Below the pieces are notes generated by a model that was given only the letters and a program-made list of their open reading frames with translations, searched no databases and had not been told where the DNA came from. Made by a program: the position numbers and the translations under genes. Source: DATJGR01 sp963780795 (GTDB lineage: Bacteria; Pseudomonadota; Gammaproteobacteria; Pseudomonadales; Azotimanducaceae). Taken from it: DNA of 64,000 bases. Location: NCBI GenBank assembly GCA_963780795.1, contig CAWADH010000008.1, positions 1,116,001-1,180,000 of the forward strand. The letters run 5' to 3'. Positions 18,643 to 27,434 of this stretch are shown piece by piece (the first letter of the stretch is position 1; every line of letters starts with the position of its first letter).

Positions 18643-19874
18643 TCAACTGTTTGCTCTGCGGTAGTGCCGCGGCCGACGGGCTGCGCGAAGCCTTACAAGC
18701 CACGCTGCAGAATTATCCGGCCGTAGCCGGCCAAGAGGCGCAAGTGGACGCGAAGCGCCATGCCGCAGACGCTGTCCGCAGCCAACGCTATCCGACACTC
18801 ACAGCGCAGGCGGAACAGTATGGGGAAGGCGGCCGCTCGGCGGCGGGCGAGGACCTTTCTCAACCATACATTCTGCGCATCCGACAGCCGATATGGGCGT
18901 TCGGACGCATCGACAACAACATTGCCGTCGCGAACGCAGAAGTGAGCACGCAGCGCGCCGACCTGTTGCGGGTACGCCGCCAACTGGTGGAGGACACGGC
19001 AGCCGCGTACGCGACGGTGCGCGGTAGTCAGCAACACATCGACATTGCACGCCAGAACGTCACTCAGCATGAGGAGTTGTTCGCGCAGATCCAGCGTCGA
19101 GTTGCGGGTCAGCTCGCTTCGAGCGCCGACGAGCGCCTTGCCGCGGCACGACTCTCCGACGCCCGGGCTCAGCTCGAACGCGCGATCAGCGAATGGGAAG
19201 GCTCCCGCGACGATCTGCTCGGGTTCACGCAGGTGGCGGTCAACACCGATGAGCCAGTGCCCGCCGACCTGCTCGAGTTGGGCGATTCCACGGACCTGAT
19301 CGAAAGGGCCATCGATCAAAGCGCAGAGGTCGCCGTCAAGCAGCGCCAGATGGGGCAGGCTGAGCTCGAAGTGGACCAAGCCAGAACAGCCTCCATGCCG
19401 ACCATCTATTTGCAGGCGGCCAGATACTACGACCAGCCCGGGCTCAACGATGACAGTCAGGCGAGCGTGGTGTTCGAAGCGTCGTTGGATGGACTGGGGT
19501 TGGCGGCGAAGGGGCGCACTGCAGAAGCTGCTGCGGATCACGTCGCAGCGACGCAGGACCTTGCCCTAGCCAAAGTCGAACTGACGCGTCAGATCAAACA
19601 GCTGCAGCGCAACCGGCTCTTGCAGACCCAGCTGATCGAACTGCAGACCGCTTCCCTATCCGACCTGGAATCACTGCTGGCTTCCTACCAGCGCCAATAC
19701 GAGAGTGGAACCAAGAGCTGGCTGGATCTACTGAACGTCCAGCGCGAGTTGTTCGAGCAAAAGCGTCAGCTGGTGCAGGCGCAAACCGACTGGCAGATAT
19801 ACTCCCTACGACTTCTAGCCCGGATCGGCGACCTCGACCGTCTGGCGGGTGTCCAAGAGCGAAATGATGGCTGA
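18600..19874 (+). CDS. TolC-family outer-membrane secretion channel
   Basis: The 424-residue protein starts at ATG 18600 behind GAGGA (18589-18593), with a signal peptide ending near CGSAAADG. The two long coiled helical halves typical of TolC proteins follow, with conserved pieces YILRIRQPIWAFGRIDNNI near the front and LASYQRQYESGTKSWLDLLN near the back. It forms the trimeric tunnel through the outer membrane used by type I secretion. Its start lies inside the sulfotransferase gene and its end overlaps the ABC gene, so the genes are tightly coupled. Confidence 0.88.
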   Translation: MRKFRVRGCWRPLLINCLLCGSAAADGLREALQATLQNYPAVAGQEAQVDAKRHAADAVRSQRYPTLTAQAEQYGEGGRSAAGEDLSQPYILRIRQPIWAFGRIDNNIAVANAEVSTQRADLLRVRRQLVEDTAAAYATVRGSQQHIDIARQNVTQHEELFAQIQRRVAGQLASSADERLAAARLSDARAQLERAISEWEGSRDDLLGFTQVAVNTDEPVPADLLELGDSTDLIERAIDQSAEVAVKQRQMGQAELEVDQARTASMPTIYLQAARYYDQPGLNDDSQASVVFEASLDGLGLAAKGRTAEAAADHVAATQDLALAKVELTRQIKQLQRNRLLQTQLIELQTASLSDLESLLASYQRQYESGTKSWLDLLNVQRELFEQKRQLVQAQTDWQIYSLRLLARIGDLDRLAGVQERNDG

Positions 19875-22020
19875 GCAACGAAACTTGGGTGACCTCTATC
19901 CTGATCTGACGTTGTTGCTACGGCTGCTTAATGCGCTGGAGATCCCGCACGAAGAGTCGCGGCTGCGCGAGGCCGCCGCACGCGTCGAACCAGGGCCGGG
20001 CGGACCCACCCAGTGGCTGCGCCAGCTGCTGATCGCCGCGAACGTGAAAGAAGTGGCGTTGGTTCTCTTGCCTTGGCAGCGGTTTGACCCACAGCGGCTG
20101 CCGGTGCTGATGCGATCGCGTGGCGCGTGGCATTTCGCAAGCGCTGCTGAGATGGGACAGGTCCTTCTAACGACCCCGGATGGGGGCAAGTCCACCGTTG
20201 GGACCGCGGAGCTCGACGGCGCCGATGTGCTGTGGATCAAGCACCAGGCGAACCGTTCGCAGAATCCCCCGGCTACCTTGGCGGGCAACCTCGCGACCCA
20301 ACTCGTCTGGAGAGAACTGTTCCGGGATCGAGGGTGGCTGTGGCAGATCGTTGCGGCGACGTGCCTCGTCAACCTGATCGGTATCGCGACGTCGCTTTTC
20401 GCGATGCAGGTCTACGATCGCGTCGTACCCACCATGGCCTATGCGACACTGACCACGCTCGTCGTCGGTATGGCGATCGTGGTCGTGCTGGACTGGACGC
20501 TCAAAACGATCCGAGCGCGAATCCTCGACAGCCTTTCGTGCGCCGTCGACGAACGGCTCTCCCAGCAGGTCTTCGAGCACCTGCTTCACGTTCAACTCGA
20601 CGCGCAACCGCGCACCTTGGGAACGCTGGCTGCCCAAGTAGGCAGTCTCGAAGCCGTGCGCCAGTTCTTTTCCGCCACCGTCGTATTCGCCCTTGTCGAT
20701 CTGCCGTTCGCGCTGTTGTTTCTCGCCTTCATCGGCATCATCGGCGGCGCGGTCGCGTGGGTGTATGCGGCGCTGTTGCCGGTGGCATTGTTCTTGGGCT
20801 GGATCACGCAGTGGCGGCTAAGGGGATTGATGCGCGGACAGCTCTCGCGCAGCAACGAACGCCAGGGTCTGCTGGTCGATACCATCCGCGGCGCCGAATC
20901 GATCCGCGCCAATAACGCTGGCTGGCGTTTCGCTCGCGACTGGGAACAGATCACCGCCAGTATCGACCGCTACGCGATACAACAGCGCGCCATCAGCAGT
21001 TCGTCCACGATCGCGGCCGGCAGTCTTGCGACGATTGCGTATGTCTCGGCGGTCGTAGTTGGTGTCTGGCAAATCGAAGCCGGTCTCCTGACCATGGGCG
21101 GCCTCATCGCCTGCAGCATTCTCGGCGGTCGAATCATTGCGCCCGTCGCGCAGAGCGTGCAGTACCTGGAGAAATGGCAGCACGTGAGCCAGTCGCTGAA
21201 CATGGTGCACCAGGTCCTCGCACTTCCGCCTGAACGCGCGAACCAGCAGTTGATCCTTCCTGACGAGGCTCCGGCATCAATGGCGTTGGAGGGTGTCCGC
21301 TTCGCCTACGCAGGCTCGCCGATCCGACAACTCATCATCGACGACTTGCAGCTCAAGTCCGGCGACCGGGTCCTCCTCGTCGGTTCGGTGGGCTCAGGCA
21401 AATCCACGCTGCTGAAGGTCCTGGCCGGCCTTTATCGGCCCAGCGAGGGTCGCGTGCGACTCGGGCAGGCAGATCTGTGGGAGACCGATCCGTTGCTGGT
21501 CAGCACTCAGATCGGCTATCTGCCGCAATCCGTTCACCTATTCCGGGGCACCCTGCGCAGCAACCTTTGCCTCACCGGTACCGCCAACGACGACCGCCTG
21601 TTGCAGGTCAGCCGGCAACTCGGCATCGACGCGATCGCCGGCGGCAGTCCACAAGGTATGGATCTCGCGATCAGCGAAGGCGGCGAAGGTCTTTCCGGCG
21701 GCCAGCGTCAGCTGGTGGCTCTGGCGCGCGTGTTCGTCAATCAGCCCCATATATGGTTCCTCGACGAACCCACGGCGTCGCTCGACAGAGAGATGGAGGA
21801 ACGCGTGTGGCAAACGCTCGAAGCGGCGCTGCGTCCGAGCGACATCTTGATCGTCAGCACCCATAGACCGCTCCTGGCAAGCCGGTTGGTGAATCGTGTG
21901 CTGGTGATGCAACAAGGACGCGTCGTTCGGGACGGCAGGCCAGAGGCGCTGTTGCCACAGATTGTGGGGCAGAACGCACGACAGCTCGCCCCTCCGAGAG
22001 GGAAAGCGGATGTGGTTTGA
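19864..22020 (+). CDS. Type I secretion ABC transporter with degenerate C39-like N-domain (LapB-like)
   Basis: The 718-residue half-transporter has an N-terminal about 140-residue domain of the C39-like type without a catalytic Cys, which in the adhesin and RTX exporters binds substrate rather than cutting it. A six-helix membrane domain follows (QIVAATCLVNLIGIATSLFA, MQVYDRVVP). The ATPase domain is intact: Walker A GSVGSGKST near residue 510, signature LSGGQRQLV, Walker B IWFLDEP and H-loop STHRP. It powers export of the adhesin through the TolC/HlyD channel. ATG 19864 overlaps the preceding stop; a GTG at 19849 is the alternative. Confidence 0.9.
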   Translation: MMAEQRNLGDLYPDLTLLLRLLNALEIPHEESRLREAAARVEPGPGGPTQWLRQLLIAANVKEVALVLLPWQRFDPQRLPVLMRSRGAWHFASAAEMGQVLLTTPDGGKSTVGTAELDGADVLWIKHQANRSQNPPATLAGNLATQLVWRELFRDRGWLWQIVAATCLVNLIGIATSLFAMQVYDRVVPTMAYATLTTLVVGMAIVVVLDWTLKTIRARILDSLSCAVDERLSQQVFEHLLHVQLDAQPRTLGTLAAQVGSLEAVRQFFSATVVFALVDLPFALLFLAFIGIIGGAVAWVYAALLPVALFLGWITQWRLRGLMRGQLSRSNERQGLLVDTIRGAESIRANNAGWRFARDWEQITASIDRYAIQQRAISSSSTIAAGSLATIAYVSAVVVGVWQIEAGLLTMGGLIACSILGGRIIAPVAQSVQYLEKWQHVSQSLNMVHQVLALPPERANQQLILPDEAPASMALEGVRFAYAGSPIRQLIIDDLQLKSGDRVLLVGSVGSGKSTLLKVLAGLYRPSEGRVRLGQADLWETDPLLVSTQIGYLPQSVHLFRGTLRSNLCLTGTANDDRLLQVSRQLGIDAIAGGSPQGMDLAISEGGEGLSGGQRQLVALARVFVNQPHIWFLDEPTASLDREMEERVWQTLEAALRPSDILIVSTHRPLLASRLVNRVLVMQQGRVVRDGRPEALLPQIVGQNARQLAPPRGKADVV

Positions 22021-23227
22021 CGTCGCTGCGGATGACGACAGCCCGCGCGCGCGACGGCGGATCGAGCGACTGCAGCACGCTCATCGCGAACGCTACGGTA
22101 CCGTACTGGTTGTTCTTGCGGTTGCCGTTGCTGCATTCATCGTCTGGGCAAGCCTGTTCCAGATCGACGAGGTGGCCCGCGCCCGCGGTGAGGTGATCAC
22201 CAATAGTCGCGTGCAGGTCATTCAGTCCGTGGATGGCGGCGTTCTGGCCGAGTTGCTGGTGCATGAAGGCGACCGCGTTGCATCGGGACAGGTTCTCGCA
22301 CGGCTGGATCAAACCCGCTTTGCTTCGACCGTGGGCGAAATCAAAGCACGCCTGTTCGCGCTGAAAGCCAAAGTCGCTCGGTTGCGCGCCGAAGTCGTCG
22401 GCCGCGAAAAACTGACGTTTGCTGACGGACTGGAGCAACAAGCCCCCGAGATCGCCCAAGTCGAGCGCGCGCTGTTTCAGCAGCGTCGCACCGGTTTGAC
22501 CGAAGAGCTGAGTACGTTGCAGCTGGCCGTGAATCTTGCAACGCGCGAACTGGCGCTCGTTCAGCACCTGTACAACAACGGCGACTCGAGCGGTTCGGAG
22601 CTGTTGCGTGCCGAACGCGGGCTCAACGAAGCGCAGGCTGCACTGGTGAACCGGCGCAATCGTTTCCTCGAAGATGCCCGCCTCGAACTGACCAAGGCGG
22701 AAGACGAAATCGCCCAGAACGAACAATTACTCATCCGCCGTCTCGAGGAGCAGACGAACAGTGTGTTCACTGCGTTGGTTCCAGGAATCGTCAAGAACAT
22801 CCGCGTGACGACTGTTGGTGGCGTACTCGGGGCCGGCGACGAACTCATGCAGATCGTGCCGGTGGAGGACGAACTGATCATTGAATCCCGCGTGCGTCCG
22901 GTCGACATCGCCCGAATCCAACCGGGCCTTGTGGCCAACGTCCGCTTCGACCCGTTTGACTACACGATCTACGGCGCGGCTTCCGGGAAAGTCATCTACG
23001 TTAGCGCCGATACCTTGAAAGAAGACTCCGAGCGGGGAACCGAGGTGTACTACCGCGTGCACGTCAAGCCAGACACTTTTCCCGTTCGAACCACGACCGG
23101 TCGACAGCTCGAGATCGTCCCCGGGATGACTGCGCAGGTAGACATCCGAACCGGCCATCGGTCGATGATGGACGTCTTGCTGAAGCCGTTGCGCAAGACC
23201 GTCTCTGAATCGTTCGGAGAGCGTTGA
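22010..23227 (+). CDS. HlyD-family membrane fusion protein (type I secretion)
   Basis: The 405-residue protein has one N-terminal membrane span (TVLVVLAVAVAAFIVWASLF), a lipoyl-type segment (GEVITNSRVQVIQSVDGGVL), a long coiled coil, and the family C-terminal motif GMTAQVDIRTGHRSMMDVLL. It bridges the inner-membrane ABC protein to the TolC-like channel. GAGAGGGA before ATG 22010 sets the start, which overlaps the ABC gene by 11 bases. It closes the operon that began at 11341. Confidence 0.9.
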   Translation: MWFDVAADDDSPRARRRIERLQHAHRERYGTVLVVLAVAVAAFIVWASLFQIDEVARARGEVITNSRVQVIQSVDGGVLAELLVHEGDRVASGQVLARLDQTRFASTVGEIKARLFALKAKVARLRAEVVGREKLTFADGLEQQAPEIAQVERALFQQRRTGLTEELSTLQLAVNLATRELALVQHLYNNGDSSGSELLRAERGLNEAQAALVNRRNRFLEDARLELTKAEDEIAQNEQLLIRRLEEQTNSVFTALVPGIVKNIRVTTVGGVLGAGDELMQIVPVEDELIIESRVRPVDIARIQPGLVANVRFDPFDYTIYGAASGKVIYVSADTLKEDSERGTEVYYRVHVKPDTFPVRTTTGRQLEIVPGMTAQVDIRTGHRSMMDVLLKPLRKTVSESFGER

Positions 23228-23338
23228 AATCACGTATCCCCAACGGGTGCGCTGAGGGGTCGGCGTCAAACCGTACGAGCTGATCGAAACCGTCGTCAGA
23301 CACGATCTGTCCGACATCAAAGTCTGAGTCGCGGACGC

Positions 23339-23629
23339 CTATCGAGACGGTGCCTGCATGGCGCGGTCGGATCGGGGAACACTCCTCGCATCCAGGTCGG
23401 GCAGATGCTTCGTCGGGCCGTTCAGCAACTGCAGGCACTGCAACGCTCGTGCGTAGTAAGCGGTCGCCTCTCCGAGCGCGGTCAGGCGCGCGATTTCATC
23501 GATGAGCTCGCTCTGGGTGAACGAGGCCGCAATCTCCTGGTCACCCTTCTGCGAGTAGATGAAGGCACGATAGTTGCCTGAGCCGAGCGGGAACTCGCCA
23601 GGACCCGATCCCGAGATGACGAAACGCAT
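23339..23629 (-). CDS. Small hypothetical protein
   Basis: The 96-residue frame starts MRFVISGSGPGEFPLGSGNY behind a strong ribosome site (GGAGGGA on the minus strand, just upstream of 23629). Its composition (FIYSQKGDQEIAASFTQSEL, then ATAYYARALQCLQLL) looks like a folded alpha/beta protein. I do not recognise a family. It faces the HlyD gene tail to tail and is probably a single-gene unit. Confidence 0.5.
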   Translation of the reverse strand: MRFVISGSGPGEFPLGSGNYRAFIYSQKGDQEIAASFTQSELIDEIARLTALGEATAYYARALQCLQLLNGPTKHLPDLDARSVPRSDRAMQAPSR

Positions 23630-23745
23630 GGGCGTATCCCTCCAGATAGGGTGCGACTGGAGTGATGCTCTGACCCGCTGTTCCGTGTGTCTGTGCGCTT
23701 TCTAACGCCACTTCCTGCGGTGGACCGCGCCTGAGCTCATCTGTC

Positions 23746-24175
23746 ATGTTCGGCGCGCACGTTACGCTCGTGACGTACTTTGGGATGTATGGTCCCGACC
23801 GCGCGCGGCCGTGCCTGATGTGCACGTCGTTGATCGGCTCGCTCGACACCCCCGCAAGAGACCTGCACGAGCGTGTGGTTATGGCGGTCATCGGGCGTTC
23901 GCCGGTCGCGCGTCAGTTCGCGTTCGCACGCGAACGCGGGTGGTGACCAACCTGAAGTTCTACCAGTGTATCGGCGATGAGGCCCGCTCTCGACGTGTGC
24001 TGTGCGGCGCGGTTCGAAGGTCCACCATTTCTGGGGGGGCGAATCCGCCGGAACCCAGGACCCCGGCGAAGATCCGCACGGCGCTCCGGACCCGGCGCCG
24101 CTCTGGATCATCCTCGACCTCACTCCCGGCGGACGCGGCACCGACTGGTATCCGAAGCTCGAGTACGCTCACTGA
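23746..24175 (+). pseudogene. Decayed DUF899 (thioredoxin-like) family gene
   Basis: The first frame reads VTLVTYFGMYGPDRARPCLM followed by CTSLIGSLDTPARDL and VIGRSPVARQFAFARERGW, then stops. These match the core of the DUF899 thioredoxin-like family, including its Cys-X2-Cys. After the stop, LKFYQCIGDEA continues in another frame. PALDV and then VHHFWGGESAGTQDPGEDPH, ending in LTPGGRGTDWYPKLEYAH at 24175, continue in yet another. The segment normally found between the VGDD and PALDV motifs is missing. So the gene is 5'-short, internally deleted and frameshifted. Confidence 0.7.
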
Positions 24176-24339
24176 ACGGACGTGGTATCACGGCCGCGTT
24201 CGGCGCTCGTCACGAGCTCGCCGCACCCCTTTGCAGGCGCGTTGGGGTTGTAGGCGCGCAACGACTCTACTGGCGCTGACCGCATGAAACCGGCTAACGT
24301 CCGCACGGCCGCACATTCAGGCGGAACGGGGAGATCGCA

Positions 24340-25794
24340 GTGACGGATTCCACATCGCTCGAGACGCACGGAGTGTCGTCGGTAGTCGACCCGCCGGTGA
24401 TCTCGGCGATCGGCGGCGACGCGAAGTTGTCTCGCGGCGGCATCGCCTGGGCAGTCTTCGAAGGCGGCCGCGATCCGTACGTCATCCTGATGACCATCTA
24501 TATCTTCATTCCGTACGTATCGTCCGTGATGGTGGGCGATCCCGTGCGAGGGCAGGAAGTGATTTCCAGCTGGCAGCAGTACGCAGGCTGGATCGTCATG
24601 GCCACCGCGCCGTTTCTCGGCGCCTCCATCGACAAGCTCGGGCCACGTAAGCTCTGGCTCGGCCTCGTCATCGCGGCGATGACGCCGATGATCGCTTCGC
24701 TCTGGTGGGCGCGGCCGGATTCCTCGGCGCTCACGGTCACGACGACCATGTTCATCGCAATGCTCGTCAACGTGCTGTTCGCCTACTCCGAGGTGTTGCA
24801 CAACTCGTTGCTGGTGCGCGCCGCCGGTCTGGAAGCCGCACACAAGGCTTCGGGACTGGCGCTTTCGCTCGGCAACTTCGCCTCAGTGTGCGCGTTGGGG
24901 TTTACCGCATGGGCATTCGCGTTGCCGGGCAAAGTGGACTGGAGCTGGGTACCCGCGACCCCGCTGTTCGGTCTCGACCCGGCGGCGCACGAACCCGAGC
25001 GCGTGGTGGCATTTCTTTCTGCCGGAATTCTGGTGCTGGGCGCGATTCCGCTCTTCCTGTTCACGCCCGACGCACCGAAGACCGGCGTTCCGGCGCTGCG
25101 CGCGTTCCGCGATGGCGCCGCCGACCTGTGGGAAATGATCAAGACCGTGCGGCGCTATCGCGACGCGGTGATTTATCTCGCATCGCGGATGTTCTTCGTC
25201 GACGGCATGAACGGCGTGCTGTTCTTCTTCGGCGTGTTCGCGGCCGGCGTGATGAAGTGGAAGTCGCTGGATCTCCTCGTGACCGGCATCATCCTCTCCA
25301 TACTCGCGGTGCTGGGCGGGTTCGTCGGCCACTGGCTCGACGATCGCCTGGGACCGAAGAACGCGCTGCGCATCGAAATCTTCATGTCGATACTGGGGCT
25401 CGGCGCACTGCTGGGAATGGCGCCCGACAAGATCGTCTTCTTCTGGTCATATGACCCGGCCACGCACGCGCCGCTGTGGGACGGACCTTTTTATAAGACG
25501 CTGCCGGATCTCGCGTTCCTGCTGATCGGATTCTCCAACGCCGTCTTCATCACGGCGCAGTACGCGTCCAGTCGCACGACGTTGACGCGATTGACCCCAC
25601 CGGAGCAGACCGGCGCATTCTTCGGTGTCTATGCGCTATCCGGTGTAGCGACGGCGTGGCTGGCACCGTCGCTGGTCAACATCGGCACGCGGCTGACGCA
25701 CAGTCAGCAGGGCGGCTTTGCGACGATCGTCCTGCTGCTCGCAATCGGTCTCGTCGGACTCTTCTTCGTGCGGGGTGGTGGACGCAGAAAGTAA
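24340..25794 (+). CDS. MFS permease, UMF1-like
   Basis: The 484-residue protein is very hydrophobic with about 12 predicted membrane spans. Family features include GGIAWAVFEGGRDPYVILM at the start of the first span and GASIDKLGPRKLWLGL, the MFS loop between spans 2 and 3. A short cytoplasmic N-terminus precedes span 1 and a basic tail (RGGGRRK) ends the protein. The likely start is GTG 24340 with GGGGAG at 24328-24333. The substrate is unknown; related permeases export sugars, amino acids or drugs. It is followed by convergent GrpB. Confidence 0.75.
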   Translation: MTDSTSLETHGVSSVVDPPVISAIGGDAKLSRGGIAWAVFEGGRDPYVILMTIYIFIPYVSSVMVGDPVRGQEVISSWQQYAGWIVMATAPFLGASIDKLGPRKLWLGLVIAAMTPMIASLWWARPDSSALTVTTTMFIAMLVNVLFAYSEVLHNSLLVRAAGLEAAHKASGLALSLGNFASVCALGFTAWAFALPGKVDWSWVPATPLFGLDPAAHEPERVVAFLSAGILVLGAIPLFLFTPDAPKTGVPALRAFRDGAADLWEMIKTVRRYRDAVIYLASRMFFVDGMNGVLFFFGVFAAGVMKWKSLDLLVTGIILSILAVLGGFVGHWLDDRLGPKNALRIEIFMSILGLGALLGMAPDKIVFFWSYDPATHAPLWDGPFYKTLPDLAFLLIGFSNAVFITAQYASSRTTLTRLTPPEQTGAFFGVYALSGVATAWLAPSLVNIGTRLTHSQQGGFATIVLLLAIGLVGLFFVRGGGRRK

Positions 25795-25829
25795 GCCGCG
25801 GGAAACGATCGGGTGTTCACTTAGGCGAG

Positions 25830-26402
25830 CTAGTTGCCTCGCAAAGCTCGCGAAATGATCGCCTCCACGACTTCGGCCTTTGCATTGGCGTAGTGCTGAA
25901 CGTGACGCCAGATCCGTTTCGCGAGTTCCGTCTTCGTTCGCTTGTACAGTTCGCGTTCGTCGGGGTCCGTTCGGCAGCGATCGCGGAAGGCCAGCATTCG
26001 AGTGATCTCGTTGGAGCCCGCCGTGAAGATGTGCAGATTCACGGACGGGTGCTCGCCCTTCATCAGCCGGTGTTCTTCCCAGGCGGGTTCGCGCAGATGT
26101 AAACGGTAGCCCTGTGCGCTGAGCGCAGGGACGTACGCGTCCTCTTTTGCGGAGTCCTCTACTGCAACGACGATATCGATGATGGGTTTCGCCGGCATGT
26201 CCGGTATCGACGTAGAGCCGACGTGCTCCAGAACGATTGCCGCATCTCCCAGCGCAGCGCGGATCTTGCGCTCCTCACCCGCATACTGCAGAGGCCACTC
26301 CGGTTGGTACGGGAGCAGCTCAATCGTTGCATTGTGAGGAACCACGGCTCCGGATACCCGTGTCGCCGCGAGTTCCTCGTCGGTCTCCGGAGGTTTAGTC
26401 AT
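25830..26402 (-). CDS. GrpB family protein (UPF0157, nucleotidyltransferase-like)
   Basis: The 190-residue protein carries the GrpB hallmarks IELLPYQPEWPLQY, VLEHVGSTSIPDMPAKPIID and the C-terminal Arg/Lys helix (DERELYKRTKTELAKRIW). The family has a nucleotidyltransferase-like fold with the conserved GSTS motif and an acidic pair in PIIDIVVAV. The substrate is not known. The N-terminal extension of about 25 residues is longer than usual, so a later start is possible. Confidence 0.85.
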   Translation of the reverse strand: MTKPPETDEELAATRVSGAVVPHNATIELLPYQPEWPLQYAGEERKIRAALGDAAIVLEHVGSTSIPDMPAKPIIDIVVAVEDSAKEDAYVPALSAQGYRLHLREPAWEEHRLMKGEHPSVNLHIFTAGSNEITRMLAFRDRCRTDPDERELYKRTKTELAKRIWRHVQHYANAKAEVVEAIISRALRGN

Positions 26403-26484
26403 CGCGCTCGTGCCGGGATCAACGCGCCGCCACCTGCATTAAAGAAAAAGGGCGACCTCGTTCTACTCGCCACAGCTGGCGCCT

Positions 26485-27318
26485 TCACATGCCCGTTAGC
26501 GATTGATCGGCCGCAAGCGCCGCGGCCTGCTTGGTGACGATCTTCGCCATGCCGGGGTGCGTGAGAATCCAGAACTGGCCGCCGCGTATGGCGTTCAGCA
26601 CCAGATGGCCGACCTCGTCCGGATCCATGCCCTGCTCTTCGAGCATCTTCTGAATGCCTGCCGCCGCTTTGCCCGCGCCCGCACTGTCTGCCGCGGGCTT
26701 CGCGTGGCCCGGACGATACGCAACCGAGTGCCGGCTGATGTTCGTGTTGATCGGACCCGGGCACAGCACCGAGGCTGTGACTGGACTCTTGCGGCCATGA
26801 AGGTCGCGCGCGAGCGTGGCCATCAATGCGACGACGCCGTGTTTCGCGACGTTGTACGCGCCCATGAAGCCGCCCGCGAACAGACCGGCCATCGACGACG
26901 TCGAGTTGATGTGGCCTTCGCCCTGCGCCTCCATGATCGGCAGAAAAACTTCCACGCCGTAAATCGGGCCGTACAGATCGACGTCCAGAATCCAGCGCCA
27001 GTCGCTCAACTTCATCGGGAACGTGGCGGTGGGGATGCCGATGCCGGCGTTGTTGCACAGCACGTGCACGCCGCCGAACGTGTCGGTCGCGAGTTTCGCG
27101 AGCCCCTTTACCTGCTCGTGCACCGAAACGTCACAACGTTGCCCCACGGCTTCGATGCCGGCGGCACGGAACTCGGCCACCGCCGCATCGCGCGCTGCAT
27201 CGTCGAGATCGGCCAGCACGAGTTTCATTCCGGCGCCGGCAAACGCGCGCGCCATACCCAGGCCGATGCCGCTTGCGCCGCCGGTTACGACAGCCACTTT
27301 TCCAGTCAGGTTCTGCAT
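26485..27318 (-). CDS. Short-chain dehydrogenase/reductase (SDR)
   Basis: The 277-residue protein starts MQNLTGKVAVVTGGASGIGL, with the Rossmann TGGASGIG motif, then the NNAGIG segment, the catalytic Ser in INSTSSMAG and the Tyr-Lys pair in GAYNVAKHG. It is a classical NAD(P)-dependent SDR of cytoplasmic location. CGGAG lies 10 bases before ATG 27318; the longer upstream frame has no supporting signal. Context (GrpB, then the barrel gene on the same strand) does not indicate the substrate. Confidence 0.85.
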   Translation of the reverse strand: MQNLTGKVAVVTGGASGIGLGMARAFAGAGMKLVLADLDDAARDAAVAEFRAAGIEAVGQRCDVSVHEQVKGLAKLATDTFGGVHVLCNNAGIGIPTATFPMKLSDWRWILDVDLYGPIYGVEVFLPIMEAQGEGHINSTSSMAGLFAGGFMGAYNVAKHGVVALMATLARDLHGRKSPVTASVLCPGPINTNISRHSVAYRPGHAKPAADSAGAGKAAAGIQKMLEEQGMDPDEVGHLVLNAIRGGQFWILTHPGMAKIVTKQAAALAADQSLTGM

Positions 27319-27434
27319 CGCACGCGTGCTCCGAAGTGATGGCGATTCGGTTCGAAGCACTCATTCTGCTGCCGCCGGCGCCGTCGGTACAGTCGTGGGC
27401 TACCGCTCGCGCCTCTGGCGCAAGCGTTCAATAC

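Noticed and set aside
23228..23338. Possible short coding remnant (PYELIETVVRHDLSDIKV) after the HlyD-family gene
   Set aside because: The stretch looks protein-like but is too short to assign, has no start signal and is followed at once by a stop.
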